64,000 nucleotides of DNA, taken from the NCBI GenBank assembly GCA_030035585.1, contig CM057460.1, positions 128,014,714 through 128,078,713 of the forward strand. Direction: 5' to 3'. Below the pieces are notes generated by a model that was not told the DNA's origin, searched no databases, and saw only the letters and a program-made list of their open reading frames with translations. Source of the DNA: Dugong dugon (Eukaryota > Chordata > Mammalia > Sirenia > Dugongidae). Of the stretch, positions 10,488 through 24,690 are shown piece after piece; the stretch's first letter is position 1, and each line of letters starts with the position of its first letter. Made by a program: the position numbers and the translations under genes.

Positions 10488-13447
10488 TAGAGACTATAAA
10501 ATATTATATAACATCATATAATTTCTAAAGATATTACTTTTGAATATAGGCTGATAATTTCTTGAAACACTTTATAGAGTTGCCAGGTTAAGCACGAACA
10601 TATCTAATACAGAAATTGTTTAATTATTGTAAGTATCATACAATCATTTTTCATCATCAACGGTTACTGAGCAGCTACTCTGCACAAGATATTGTGCTGG
10701 ACCGAGTGATGTTGAGTTGTTCAGTCAGGGTCTGTCTTCACAAAATGCTTTTATTTTTGATAGAGAAATTATAAAAATTACAAGGTTCATACAACTAGAA
10801 AAATCACAACGGTCATTCAAAGAAAGAAGAGATTATTTAAATTTTGGGAACCAGAGGCCTGGATAAAGAGAGTGGAATTAGGAAATAACAATTGTGCTCT
10901 TACATTAAAACTATTTCAGTGGTGGTTAACCTAGAATTTTTCTTCCACATGAATATCCTTGACAGGAAGTGTCATTTATTTTTCCATTTGCAATAATTCA
11001 TCATATAATTGTCACTGAATAACCAGGTAGATTTATGTTTCCTTACAATTTCTAACTTGATGAGTCTTCAATAAGATGCAGATATTGATTATTATATGTT
11101 TTGATGAAAACCGTTCTTTCATTTAGATAACTTGGCTTAGGGGTTTTTTGTTTGATTTTCTTCATCAGTGTACCTAAGTGGTCGTGACTAAAAGAACCCA
11201 CCATGATCATAACTACTATCGACAGATGATAGCCTTTGCATTGCCTGAGACAGCAATAAAATTAATTTGGTCTGTTTTGGAGACTTCTTATGAACTTCCA
11301 TGAGTCTAAAATACATCCATCCTTCCTTCCTTTACTCCCCTCCTTTTCTTTTTTCCCCACCTGCCTCTATCCATCATCCTTCTTTCTCCCCTTGCCTTTT
11401 CTTTTAAAATAAAATTCTACAAATTATCTACAGATTAAATACCGGAAGCTACACCATCAAGTTTCATTAAGGATGTCAAATGCTGCTTCATTTTAAATCT
11501 GTTTTGAATGCAGAGATACCGCCAAATGCAATCTCTAGCTTAAGGCAAAGTGTTTCCAAGTGTGACTATCTAATCCATTTTTGGGCCGAGTATAATCAGA
11601 TATAGTGTGAGTAGTAAGTGGATAATTTCTTTGTCCACAGATAATTCACCAGAGCAGATATTCACTACCTGCGTATCTTTACCGACACAGTTTTTTTTTT
11701 CACGACAACTAATTATTCAGGATGTTCTGTATATTTGGCTCATGATGGAGCAAACATTTGAGACTTGGAAAAACATAATACAGCATATATGTCATGAACA
11801 AGCTACTGCAGGAATTTGTGGCCATATCCCGATTTAAATTCTTACTATTTGGATTCAATACGCAATCAGGGCAAGATTTGAAAGATGATGATTTGCATGA
11901 TTCTGTATATAGTATAGTATACAGATTTTCACAAAAATAACCTGAAAGATGTGAGTGAGCTATTTGGAATATTGTGCTAATATGTGTACATTTTCTTTAT
12001 GGAAAAAGTTATTGTCTTAAGTTTTATTTTCATCAGGTCACTCTATTTACTTTTATTATATGTATGTTTATAAATCTGTTTATAATGGATTCTGGTTTCC
12101 CTTCTCGTTAATTATAAACATTCTGTTAGGTACTGAAAAGCAATTGAAACTTTGGTGGTCTACCCTCTTTTTGTTTCTTGTCATGCACTGGAGGGAGTCT
12201 TGCTTTGAGAAAATCCACTGGCTAAATTGCCCATGACTTTAGGATATTTCTTCCCCATGCATTTTTTTCTTCCAGGATGCCAGTTTTCTGTCTCTCCATG
12301 AAAATATTTCTTTTGATGAAATATTTCGTTAAAATTTACCTTGCCCCCAAAACTTGCCAGGTTAACAATCTTACACCTATTCAACTTTGTTCAAGAGCTC
12401 CTTCAGGGCATAGGGATGGAAATCTGTGTTCATGATTTCATTTGTGTATTTCATTTATATTTATATTCCAAGATAATCTCTTCTATTTTATTGCATTTTC
12501 CTAAAGCATATATTACATAAAGATGTGGAAATCATGGATTATCATAAACCATGCCCAGTGGACTGATTTAAGTGAAGAATTCACCATCACCCTTTTGCAT
12601 TTAAGAATTCCCATATGTATGGCATTTTGTTGGGCCACTTATGGTTACAAAGTCATAGAAGCTGTTTCTGAATGGAACGATTATTTGGGATTGATTCTCC
12701 TCCTTAATAATTCATTTTATAGTCATGGTCTCTTACGTATGTACTTCCTCTTCTCCTGGGGGGCAGGGGTCAGAGGGCTCGGTTTCTCACAGAGTGAGAG
12801 TGTTCCCTTTGTAAGTTTCCCATCTCTGACTGGAATACTAAGTGGGGCTCCCATACAGGATGTGTGATGTCTAATTAATATCAAATGGAGGCTGAAGATG
12901 TAATTTTAGTTTATTACCTTTGGATATGTGTTCCGGGTCTGTGGCTGGTTGTAAGGGAGACAAAACAATTGTATTTTTATCCAGATGGTTTCTGTTAGTG
13001 TCTGATTATTATCTGAAACTCCTCGTCCATGTTTCAGCTGAGAATAGTTGCTCCCAGTAGACCAAGAATTCTTTTCAGCCCTGAAATTCAGTTGACTTCC
13101 AGCTAAAGCCCCAGTGGGACCTGCCTAAGAGTATCTCAGGGCAGGGTTTGGACACTTGTGAGTTACAGCCTGTCACTTTCAGGTTTCCCATTTGTTGCTC
13201 TTAGTTCCCAAGTGGCAGGTATTGCCTCTGTCCTGCTGACCGCACTGTCTTGTGGACACAAGACAAACGGTTCCAGGTTCTCTGTTAGCCAAGCAAAGGC
13301 ACTTTTAAAATTCAGTTATTTTCTGCCCATTTCGAATATCACAGAACTATTTTGACGAAATCTGTCATCTCACCATCCACAAGTTTTCAGTGGTGAGTTA
13401 AATACCCTCATACCTGTAGATTTTTTATCTAGCATCACCCTCCGTAT
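10488..13447. other. Unassigned sequence; polypyrimidine tract at about 11312-11408
   Basis: No gene is recognised. The one notable segment is a strand-biased C/T-rich run at about 11312-11408, interrupted by few purines. Open frames, such as one of 114 codons at 12523-12867, have no recognisable domain and look like chance. Confidence 0.5.
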
Positions 13448-13466
13448 CTGATAATACATCATCTCT
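13448..13466. repeat. TSD, 3' side of HNRNPA1 retrocopy
   Basis: CTGATAATACATCATCTCT here matches CTGATAATACAGCATCTCT at 14968-14986 in 18 of 19 bases. This pair bounds the HNRNPA1 retrocopy, as expected for L1-driven target-primed insertion. Confidence 0.92.
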
Positions 13467-14967
<1,501 letters not shown>

Positions 14968-14986
14968 CTGATAATACAGCATCTCT
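14968..14986. repeat. TSD, 5' side of HNRNPA1 retrocopy
   Basis: Partner of the copy at 13448-13466, with one mismatch in 19 bases. The retrocopy sits exactly between the two. Confidence 0.92.
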
Positions 14987-15656
14987 TATCACTCAATTAC
15001 TTATAAGTGCCTCCACTAAAAAATGTTTGGGCTAGCTGCAAAACAATTTTTGTCATAACCAAAAGTATAATGATAAAAGTTGGATAGAACTACTTTTCTC
15101 TTGACTTCCAAGCAGGAAATTAAGATGAAAAGTAAAGCTTCCTAAGATAAGTATTGTCCTGAGTTCTGAATGTAATAAGATCCAAGGTTACAATAAAGAT
15201 TCAGGCTCTTGAGTTAGGACCATTCACTCAGAAAAATTATACTTTGAAAATACCAGGCTATGTTAGAGCCCTTACAAGTAACTATGAGGAAAGTCATCAA
15301 AATCAAATGGATTATACTCTTCTGTTCTTGGAAAGTTTTCAGCTCTTCCATGAATGTCCTTCAGGATACCACCCTGGGATTTGACAGGATTCTGAATTCA
15401 GTTCACTCCATTTGTTGGTGATACAGAGGTACCACTTGCTGTTGAGACTGTCATGATACATTAATTACTAGGTGAGCAAAGAGCTAGATCTTTTGGATGG
15501 GATGCCTCCGTAGATTGTGGACTCAAGAACTGGAACCTAATGAATGGCTTTATTTTTTTTGTCTTTCCAAATAATTGTTAAAGGTTGATATACTATTCCC
15601 TGACCAGAAAAATTGCAGCACAATTTTATCAACAGACACTCTGTATCTATCTATCC
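14987..15656. other. Unassigned sequence
   Basis: I recognise no gene and no named repeat. The right end may include very decayed sequence of the RTE that becomes recognisable from 15657. Confidence 0.4.
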
Positions 15657-16206
15657 AGTCAAGAAGTCTAACAATGTAGTGCATTGGAAAAATCTGCTGC
15701 AAAAGATCTCTTTATAATTTTAGAAGTCAACGATGTCTCTTTGATGACTAAGCTGCATCTGATTCAAGTCATGGTCTTTTAATAACCTCATATGCGTATG
15801 AAAGTTGGACAGTGAAAAAGGAAGACGGAAGAATTAATGCATTTGAACTGGGGTGCTGGTGAAGAATATTGAATATACTGTGAATTGTCAAAAAGGAAAA
15901 AAAAGAACAAGTCAGTCTTAGAAGAAATACAACCAGAATGTTCCTTAGAAATTAGGATGGCAAGACTTCAACTCTCTTACTTTGGATACATCATCAGGAA
16001 AGACCATTCACAAGAAAAGAACATCATGTTTGGTAAAGCAGAAGGCCAACAAAAATGAGGGAAACCCTCAATGAGAAGGACTAACACAATGGACTCAAAC
16101 ATACCAACAACCATGAAGATGGCACAGGACTGAGCAATGTTTCACTCTGTTATACATAAGCTTGCCATGAGTCAGAGCTGACTTGGCAGCAGCTAACAAT
16201 GACAAC
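15657..16206 (+). mobile_element. RTE/BovB-type LINE, old 3' fragment
   Basis: It aligns with the last roughly 550 bases of the RTEs at 31.1 kb and 50.8 kb. Shared landmarks are GTGGTGCATTGGAAAAATCT-like text near 15680, AAGAATATTGAATATACTGT near 15861, ACTTTGGATACATCATCAGG near 15980 and the terminal CATGAGTCAGAGCTGAC block followed by a TAACAATGACAA tail. This is the region 3' of the reverse transcriptase. It is more diverged than the other RTE copies. Confidence 0.88.
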
Positions 16207-17749
16207 TCCAATCCATAATATAGAATGATCAATTGTTATTGGTTTCTACCATGTTTTCTCACTCTTATCCATGTGGATTGTTAGGACAGGAAGGTATCTT
16301 TTCAGGAGTTACACATACTTTTCCACAAGGTATAGAGAAGACCAGAATTATTCTTTATTCCTTTGTTGAAGACAATGGATGGAAGGACAAAAATACAGTA
16401 TTTGTTTTAGGTTGCTAAACTTAACATTTAGATTCTTAGAGGATATAAGATGAAACCTTCACTTATTATTCATTTAATTTGTCTTGTCATACGCACCAAA
16501 TCAATGCTGTTAGTTTGCAAAGAAAACTTTTAAGAGCATTTATCGTATCTTAGAACTCTAGAAGCAGAGAAATCATATAATTCACATGATATCAAACTGA
16601 GGAAGATCTACTCCAATAGGATAGACTTCACATTGGACAAATGAGTATGAATTGTTCTGTTAGCATTTTGAATAAAAATCCTTATTTGGTTGATTCAAAT
16701 TTGTGTAATTAAGAGATAAAATGGGAAAAAGGAGTGATTTTTAAGATAAAAGCATTTATGTTCTGGAATTAGTATTTTAGATAACTTTTTAGGTTTCAAC
16801 CCAACTTTGACTTCTTAAAATTTACATTATTTATGGCCCTGTTAAGCACTGTCACATGTGAAGTTGTCCAGCTGATGCAAGCAAAAGAATCTCTGTGGAT
16901 TTCTTTGTAGACTTATTTTTTAAGTTAAAGTGAAGCATATAACCCCTGTATTTTTTAATTTGCTTTTAATGAAACTCTGATTTAGTTTTGTTTCAAGAGG
17001 CACAAGTCAAATGAAAATTTTAAAATGTTGAGTGAATTGCAAAAATAATTAATTGACCATGGCTCACTTACTCAAATTAAAATGACAAAGAATCAGTAAA
17101 TACAAGATATTTTATAAGAGTACAATTTCTCTAAAACTTGGATATGTCCCCCTCTTTCACCAATGAGTAGAAACACACACACACATACACACCCCGAAGT
17201 GGCCCAGATAATTAATAAGATCATGGGAAATAGGAAGAAACATTGAGTTTTTTTAAAGAAAAATAACTCCCACCAATTAATTAAGATCCATGGAAATTGT
17301 GATGCTGCAGCTTTATTTATTGCTCTCTTGGAGTGGGAAGATTAAAAAATACAAAAAAAACTCCTGTGTTTGGAAGTATTCTTTTAGCCATTACATTTGT
17401 CTGACCAGCTCACATCTGTACACTACTCTTTTAAGATTTGTCTCTCACCACTTTTAAGACAATTTATAAAGTATTTAAAAGTCATAAGAAAGTGGAACGA
17501 AAAATCTCAACTAATTGGTAGAGAGTTGCATCCTCCAGTTTTTAAAGCTTTCTAGCACTTAAGAAAAATGAAAAGTTAAAAAAAGAGTACTCATTCTTTA
17601 AGAACAGAAGGATTATATTATTTTCTCTAAATTGCTTAGTGACTTTTCTTTATGGTAATTGGTTCATTTGATGTTGTGAACTACAGAGATGGCATTTCAG
17701 GCTTTTGTTGTGTAGCCCTTCTCCTCCCCTTGTAACATTCTTACCTAAA
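16207..17749. other. Unassigned AT-rich sequence
   Basis: No recognisable gene or repeat family. Contains a short (CA)n at about 17174-17192. Confidence 0.5.
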
Positions 17750-17754
17750 GTTGC

Positions 17755-18265
17755 TGTCTTAGTTATCTAGTGCTACTATAACAGAAATACCACAAGTGGA
17801 TGGCTTTAACAAAGAGAAGTTTATTGCCTCACAGTCCCATAGGCTATAAGTCCAAATTCAGCGTGCTGGCTCCAGGGGAAGACTTTCTTTCTGTGTCAGC
17901 TCTGAAGGAAGGTCCTTGTCATCAGTCTTCCCTTGGTCTGGGAGCATCTCAGCAAAGGAACCTCATGTCCAAAGGACACACTCTGCTCTCGGCACTGCTT
18001 TCTTGGTGGTATGAGGTCTCCCTGTCTCTCTGCCTGCTTCTCTCTTTTATACCTCAAAACAGATTGGCTTGAGACACTATCTAATCTCGTAGATCTCATC
18101 AATATAACTGCCACTAATCCATCTTATTACATCATAGTGATAGAATTTACAACACATAGGGAAATCATATCAAATGATAAAATGGTAGACAATCATACAA
18201 TACTGGGAATCATGACCTAGCCAAGATGACAGATACTTTTGGGGGACACAATTCAATCCATGACA
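17755..18265 (-). mobile_element. Solo LTR, MaLR/ERVL-like
   Basis: A 511-base element begins TGTCTTAG and ends CCATGACA, so it has the TG...CA ends of an LTR. It is flanked by a perfect 5-bp duplication, GTTGC, at 17750-17754 and 18266-18270. A 5-bp TSD fits the MaLR/ERVL class. The inner-edge text on + (GGGGGACACAATTCAATCCA near 18241) resembles MaLR LTRs read from the opposite strand, so I call it -. No internal region adjoins it, which indicates a solo LTR left by recombination. The subfamily is not known to me and may be afrotherian-specific. Confidence 0.82.
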
Positions 18266-18301
18266 GTTGCTATAAATATAATTTTCTTACCATTTCCCCT
18301 G

Positions 18302-18302
<1 letters not shown>

Positions 18303-18348
<46 letters not shown>
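18303..18348 (+). repeat. (TG)n microsatellite
   Basis: About 23 uninterrupted TG units. Long pure dinucleotide tracts are usually polymorphic. Confidence 0.97.
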
Positions 18349-18349
<1 letters not shown>

Positions 18350-20598
18350 CCCATTAAAAGTGTCTATTAGGGAGGCACTTTTATAATGAGATGTTTTCTT
18401 TTAGAAAAGACTCAATAATTTCTAGGACACTCACTTTAATTCGTTAAAGAACCATAATTCAAAGTTACACATTAATCAACTGTACAGCTAATTAGACTCT
18501 GATTGTCTTCCTTTGTCCCATGTGTTTTGAATAATGTTGGAAAAAACAATACGCTTTAGGCAGAATATTACAAATATTACCATGGTGGTTCTATATGTTT
18601 CAGTATTTTGGGGTATGACGAAGAAAAAGTTAGTCAAAAGAAGACAAATCAGATACTATTGAAGAAGTTTGAATTTCCTGGGGCTGGCGTAGTTACTACC
18701 TCACTTATTAATACATTCTTAATTCATTAATTTATTCTCTCTTTTATTTATCTATTAATTCATTTAAAAATATATTTAGACTGTGTTTACTATGCATCAG
18801 ACTAGGTGCCGAAGACATAATTGGGGATGAGATAAAAATCCTTTCATGTAGCTCCCATTTATTTACAGGCAATAAATACTGTATTTTTTAAAGTTTTTAT
18901 AGAGTATAATAAGTACTCTGAAGAAAAAGAACAGTGATGAGACAGAGAATTGTTATAGATGGTATCTTTGTATGGAAGACCTCTCTAATTAGAAGACGTA
19001 TGAGCTGTATTGGGGATAAACAAGTCATACAAAATGCTGGAGTAAGAATATTCTTAGCAGAGAAAATAACAAGTAGAAGGAAAGGTGGTAGCAAATAACA
19101 TGGATGTTAGAAAAACAGAAAAAAAAAAAAAGCTATGTACAGCTGTCATGCAATAAGAAGGAGGTAATAAGAAACTATTCTGTGTGTTTCTGTACCCCTG
19201 ATAGTAACACAATGGGAAATGGTTGTCATAAAAGAGGATGCTTGAAATAAGGATTTTTGATCAGTTACCTGTAAATGCAAGTTGGATGGGATTAGAAAAA
19301 GCCAAAAAGGTTGCGTTGAGCAAAGTCTGCACAGAATACCAAAGGTCAAGGCAGGGAAATCAAGGGCAGAAACTGCAGAAAGTAAAATCAATGCCCAGGA
19401 GTTGAATGAAAAGTGAAACAGAGGAGCCACAGGTTAACAGGAAAAGAAGAGTATTTCATAATTTGAAAAGAACTAAAATATTTGGGGCTTCATGTTCTGC
19501 CTAGTGAATGGTGCATCAATGGGTCCAACAGGATTAAAGTCCAGAAGAGACAAACAGGTATACTTACATCCAGGATTTATTTTCCTTTCAAGTTTCATAC
19601 CTATGTATAAAATATCAGTTTCTAAGAGTCCGGGCCTAATTTTCAACCTCTGAAGATGACGAAGTCAAGAAGGAAAAAGATGCCTCTGCCGAGGAGAGTA
19701 GGGCTGGTTTTAATAGTCCCTCTAACTCAGGATTAGAGCTTCTTGTGGTTGGTGAAGCAAATATTTTATCTGAACTGGACCTTAATTAGTCAAGAGAATT
19801 TAGACTTTCCCTTACTTACAGTTATCGATTTCTTGGATAATAAGGAGGAATATTTTCCAAAGAAATAATTGCTATCATAACTGAATGTGAAGATCTCAAA
19901 AGGAACTCGAGCTGTCTTTAATTCAGAGGTAAATGTATCAATCAGTTGTTGTGTTTCCAGATTACTATTACAGAGACCCAGATTTGAAGGTACCTTGTAA
20001 GTTACCCAAGACTGTTTTTTGTTTTTTGTCCTGACAGAATCTCAGGTTCAGCTCAGGTTTAGTAACTTCAATGAGGTCTTAGACTGTAATGAAGTCTAGG
20101 GACTTGTAAAGAGGAGAAATTCCAATGACAGTGGAGCATGGGCTTCCCAAAGACCACCTGATAATCTCTTTCTCATCAGAATCATACAAAAAGCCAGGAT
20201 GGTGGAGCAACATTGGCCTTTTGCTTGGTTTGTTTTTCTCAAATTCCACATACCAGTGATTAAAAGCAACTGAGTGATTGTTTAATTTAACCTTTGATAA
20301 GCTGGAAAGGGAAATAAGCTCTGGTGATTTATATTTTTAAAAACTTCAATTCCAGTTAGAAAAAAGAAATTCATTTCTTTCCTATTACTCTATGGGCATG
20401 CTGAATAATAGTAATAATAAAAGGTATCTGTAATAATCTATAATCTAACATCAAAATATGTCATGCAATTAAAGTAAAATAACTGTGTATGTCATGTTGA
20501 ATAGTAAAGTATTTATATAACTGAATAATTAGTGTCATAATTTTCATTATTTGTTGATAACTAGCCATGTATAGGATAATATGTTAAGTTTATACAAC
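18349..20598. other. Unassigned sequence, perhaps an old interspersed repeat at about 18770-19080
   Basis: The stretch around 18780-18890 (actatgcatcagactagg then tggggatgagata) resembles a widespread old mammalian repeat whose family I cannot name with confidence. The rest has no recognisable gene or repeat. Confidence 0.35.
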
Positions 20599-20614
20599 AA
20601 GATAAGGCTTTTTC
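20599..20614. repeat. TSD, 5' side of L1
   Basis: AAGATAAGGCTTTTTC here matches AAGATAAGGCTCTTTC at 22921-22936 with one mismatch and bounds the L1 between them. Confidence 0.88.
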
Positions 20615-21818
20615 AATTGAGAACCCAGATGTAAATCCATCCGCCTACAGTCACCTGATCTTCAACAAGGGCCCAAAGTCCGTCAAATGGGAAAAAGACA
20701 GTCTTTTTAACAAATGGTGTTGGCAAAACTGGATATCCATCTGCAAAAAAATGAAACAGGATCCACACCTCACACCGTACACAAAAACTACTTCAAAATG
20801 GATCAAAGACCTGAATATAAAGCCTAAAACTATGAAGTTCACAGAAGAAAAAATAGGACCAACACTTCAGGCCTTAATACATGGCATTAACAGGATACAA
20901 ACCATAACCATCAATGCACAAAACACAACAGATAAGCTAGATAACTGGGATCTTCTGAAAATCAAACACCTATGCTCTTCAAAAGACTTCACCAAAAGAG
21001 TCAAAAGAGAACTTACAGATTGGGAAAAAATTTTTGGACAGTACAAGTCAGACAAAGGTCTAATCTCCATAATCTACAAGAAAATCCAACACCTCTACAA
21101 CAAAAAGACAAATAATCCTATTAAAAAATGATCAAAGGAAATGAACAGACACTTCACCAAAGAAGACATCCAAATGGCCAACAGACACATGAGGAAATGC
21201 TCGCGATCACTAGCCATTAGAGAAATGCAAATTAAAACCACAATGAGATACCATCTCACCCCAGCATTACTGGCACGAATCAAAAACACTGGAAATAACA
21301 AGTGTTGGAGGGGCTGCGGGGAGATCGAAACACTTATGCACTGCTGGTGGGAATGCAAAAGGATACAACCATTTTGGAAAATGATATGTAACTTCCTCAG
21401 AAAGCTAGAAATAGACATACCATTCAATCCAGCAATCCCACTCCTAGGAATATATCCTAGAGAAATAAGAGTCGTCACTCGAATAGACATATGCACACCT
21501 ATGTTCATGGCAGCATTGTTCACAATAGCAAAACGATGGAAACAACCTAGATGCCCATCAACAGATGAATGGATAAACAAACTATGGTACATACACACAA
21601 TGGAGTACTATGCAACGAGAAAGAACAACAATGCATCTGTGAAGCATCTCATAACATGGATGAAACTGGAGGACATTATGCTGAGTGAAATAAGTCAATC
21701 ACAAAAGGACAAATATGAGACCTCTATTGTAAAAACCCATGAAAAAGTTCACACACAAAATGTAACAATCTTTGTTGGTTACCAGGGATGGGAGGTGTGG
21801 GGGGGAAATAATAAATAG
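20615..21818 (+). pseudogene. L1 ORF2 C-terminal part, nearly open
   Basis: One frame is open apart from a TGA at 21129-21131, where the 57-64 kb copy has Trp (KKW to KK-stop). The downstream piece, 21141-21818, is 225 codons long. It contains the C-terminal cysteine motif C-x3-C-x7-H-x4-C at about 21304-21357 and [11 protein letters not shown] near 21439. A deletion of about 5 bases near 21717 removes the usual ORF2 end and extends the frame into the 3' UTR. There is no endonuclease or reverse transcriptase core, so it cannot act. Confidence 0.9.
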
Positions 21819-22920
21819 GCAATAGATAAGTGGTATCTTGGGTGAAGGGTGAGACAATACACAATACAGGAGAAACTAACACAACTTGTACTAGGAAAGA
21901 TCATGGAAGCCCCACAGACACATCCAAACTCCCTGAGAGACTGAATTGCTGGGCGGAGGGCTCTGGGGACCATGGTTTCAGGGAACATCTAGCTCAACTG
22001 GCATGACACAGCTTATAAAGACAATGCGCTACATTCTACCTTGGTGAGTAGTGTCTGGGGTCTTAAAAGCCTGTGAGTGGCCATCTAAGATACTCCACTG
22101 GTCTCATCCCTTTGGGAGCAAGGGAGAATGAAGAGAACAGGATACAAGGAAAAGATTAGTCCAAAGGACTAATTGTCCACAGCTACCAAGGCCTCCACAG
22201 GACTGAGTTCAGTACAGCTAGATGGTGCCCGGCTACCACCACTCACTGCTCTGACCAGGATCACAACAGAGGGTTCTGGACAGAGCTGGAGAGGGAGGTA
22301 GAGCATAATTCTAACTCACAAAAAAAAAAGACCAGATTTACTGGCCTAAAGGAGACTGGAGAAACCTCAAGATTATGGCCCCCAGACACCCTTCTAGCTC
22401 AGTGGTGAAGTTACCACTGAGGTTCACTGTTCAGCCTGGGAGTGGACAGCCCCATAAAACCAAATGAGACTAATGAGGTACAGGAGTCCAGTGACAAGGG
22501 CCAGAAAGCAGAAGGGGACAAGGAAGCTGGTGATAGGGAACCCAAGGTTGAGTAAGGATATTGTTGATGTGTTGTGAGATTGTTAACCATTGTCATAGGG
22601 CAACATTTGTAGTAACTGTTAAATGGGAGGCTATTTTGTCCTGTAAGCCTTCATCTTAAGTGAGAATAACAGCACAATTGGAAGAGCATAGTCAATGTCA
22701 CTGAACTGTGCGTATAGAAATTTTTGAAACGGTGTATCTTTGGCTATGTGTATTTTCACCAAAAAACAAAAAGGTTGGGAAGTTAGAGGGTTGATATGTT
22801 GTGGGGTTGTTAACCAATGTTGTAAAACAACATGTATACTTCTGTTTCATAGAAACTATTTGTTCTGTAAGCCTTCACCTGAAGTACAATAAAAAAAAAA
22901 AAAGAGAGAGAGAGAGAAAA
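21819..22920 (+). other. L1 3' UTR with duplicated terminal block
   Basis: This is non-coding tail of the L1. Two similar blocks, each containing TTGTTAACCA and then CTGTAAGCCTTCA, lie about 225 bases apart near 22547-22660 and 22772-22885. The same arrangement occurs in the L1 at 57.2 kb. It ends in an A-rich tail. Confidence 0.85.
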
Positions 22921-22936
22921 AAGATAAGGCTCTTTC
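22921..22936. repeat. TSD, 3' side of L1
   Basis: Partner of 20599-20614, with 15 of 16 bases matching. Confidence 0.88.
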
Positions 22937-23217
22937 CTTGTGATACAAAATTTATAGATAGATGTTTACTTACATGGTAACCCACAAAAGAAAAGTATTT
23001 ATTTTAATTTACTTAGAGGGAATAAACCATTGTTAAATAACAAGTATTAAGCAAAGGCTGAGTTGAGTAGGCAGTGATCTGAGGGTTCTAACGCATCATT
23101 AGCTTAGTTAGTTATGCAAGAAAGTTGGTCTTTGAACATAAAGATGAATTTTCATAAATCTAGGGCTGAGTGGACAGATCCTGGTTTCTGGAGAGTTTAA
23201 ATTGTTAGCAGTCCTAG

Positions 23218-23432
23218 AGTGGAATTATAACAATAGATAACACTGATAAATATGTGCCTACCACTATGATAAATGTTTTTCCCTACCACAAATTGCCTCA
23301 TCTAGCCCCATTTCATAGAGTAAGAAACTAAAGTTTACAGTAAATAATGCATCAGGTCACATTGTAGATTCAGAATTGGAATCTAGACAGTCTGACTATA
23401 GGACCCACAGCCTTAACTGCACCCCTAAGGAA
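23218..23432 (-). mobile_element. MIR SINE
   Basis: On + it reads in the order of a reversed MIR: a decayed ATAACACTGATAAATATGTGCC start, then CCCATTTCATAGAGTAAGAA near 23308, then a lost-CpG tail ending CCTTAACTGC near 23410-23425. Strongly diverged, as expected of this ancient family. Confidence 0.6.
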
Positions 23433-24539
23433 AAATAACAAACTCTTGAACAGGTGAGCCACACTTTGATTCAGAGGGATGGAGTGGACCCCTTGTCAAG
23501 TATGATTGATATATATAATCATCACCATCTGCCACTTACATTGGTTTAGGATGTAAAACAGGCACTCTGTTGATGAGGAGGTTACCTCCCCAGGAGTTTT
23601 AAACATACCTTGATGAAAAAAGGCAGCTATATGGAGAGGACATGTGGTTTGGTGAGCTAACCAAAGTATCAGGATCAGGAGTTTTAGGTTTGGATCCTGG
23701 ATTTTCTGAACACCAACACCAATGTGACAACTATGACAAGACACTATTTAGACCTTCAACTACAGGATGCACAGCTGACTTAGGGTCTTAGGCAGTGCCA
23801 GCTACATAATTTCTGGAGTCTGTTGTCAAAAAAAAAAAAGAAGAAGAAGTATTGTTAAAGGTACTAAAAATAAAGAACAATTAAAATTTCAAGTTATTAT
23901 CATGAATTTTATTGTTCATTTTTTATATTATGCAATGCCAACTTTAAATGAAAATGTAAGAGCAGTGAACTAGTATGTAGACTCTCTAAAATAACTCATA
24001 TTTCATGGCTCGTACATGTATGTGTATTTTGTTCTTAGCAGAACAGTGGAAACACTGCATGAAACTAACACAAATGTTCTCATTTCACTTCTTAAAACAC
24101 ACACATTCTGTTAACAATGTCTACCTCCAGCTTACTGATGAGTAAAGAAGTGAAAAGAAAAGAAACTATGGGTTGCTCTATCATTCCCTTTCCTTCTCTG
24201 TCATTATTTTTGGCATAAGTTATCAGTTAATATAGGGAAGCGATATGGGAAAGAAAGGATATGATATAGTCCTTAGTAGTCAATGTTTCTTAGAACTTCT
24301 GAGTTTGAAGCAGGTTCTATTTTGAACAGAAAACGTGGTCTCTTGGGGCTATCAGTGCACCTGCTTACTGAGTTGCAGGTGTAACACGCTTGCCTTGTAC
24401 TCGCGCTATCTAGCTGAACTCCCACACATCGTGAGGCCACCAGAATGGCATAAAGAAAATCCCACATATGAATGGGGCAACTTGGAGTGGCAGACAGACA
24501 TATTCTCACACAAATCCTCCAATGTCCCATTAAACTTCA
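23433..24539. other. Unassigned sequence
   Basis: No gene or named repeat is recognised. The segment near 23795-23815 (gctacataatttctgg) resembles the start of the unnamed dispersed repeat described at 35703. Confidence 0.4.
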
Positions 24540-24690
24540 CTTATAAAATACAAGTTCAGGGATAAAGTTATTGAGAATATCAAGATGGCAACAGCAGAGC
24601 TCTAAAACAATCACAGGGCCCTGTTGAGGGCAGGTCTCTGTGTGACTTCACAGGCCACATGCCCATGAAGCTAGCCCTGACTCCAGGTGT
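24540..24690 (+). repeat. Unnamed dispersed repeat, copy 1
   Basis: Blocks such as CACAGGGCCCTGTTGAGGGC, then TGTGTGACTTCACAGG, then GCCCATGAAGCTAGCCCTGA are shared in the same order with 35703-35885. Both copies are degraded. I recognise the text as a dispersed mammalian repeat but cannot name the family. Confidence 0.6.

Larger units (their letters stand above)
20615..22920 (+). mobile_element. L1 LINE, 5'-truncated, with TSD and poly-A
   Basis: The insertion starts inside ORF2, downstream of the reverse transcriptase core, and runs to a tail of A-run plus (GA)n at about 22888-22920. Direct repeats of 16 bases flank it. Its divergence from the 57-64 kb element is low, and its 3' UTR carries the same imperfect tandem duplication (22547-22660 and 22772-22885). 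This shows both belong to one subfamily, younger than the L1 at 1-5655. Severe 5' truncation is the usual outcome of L1 insertion. Confidence 0.95.

Noticed and set aside
12523-12867. A 114-codon open frame on +.
   Set aside because: No recognisable domain, no homologue I know, composition like surrounding sequence; probably chance.
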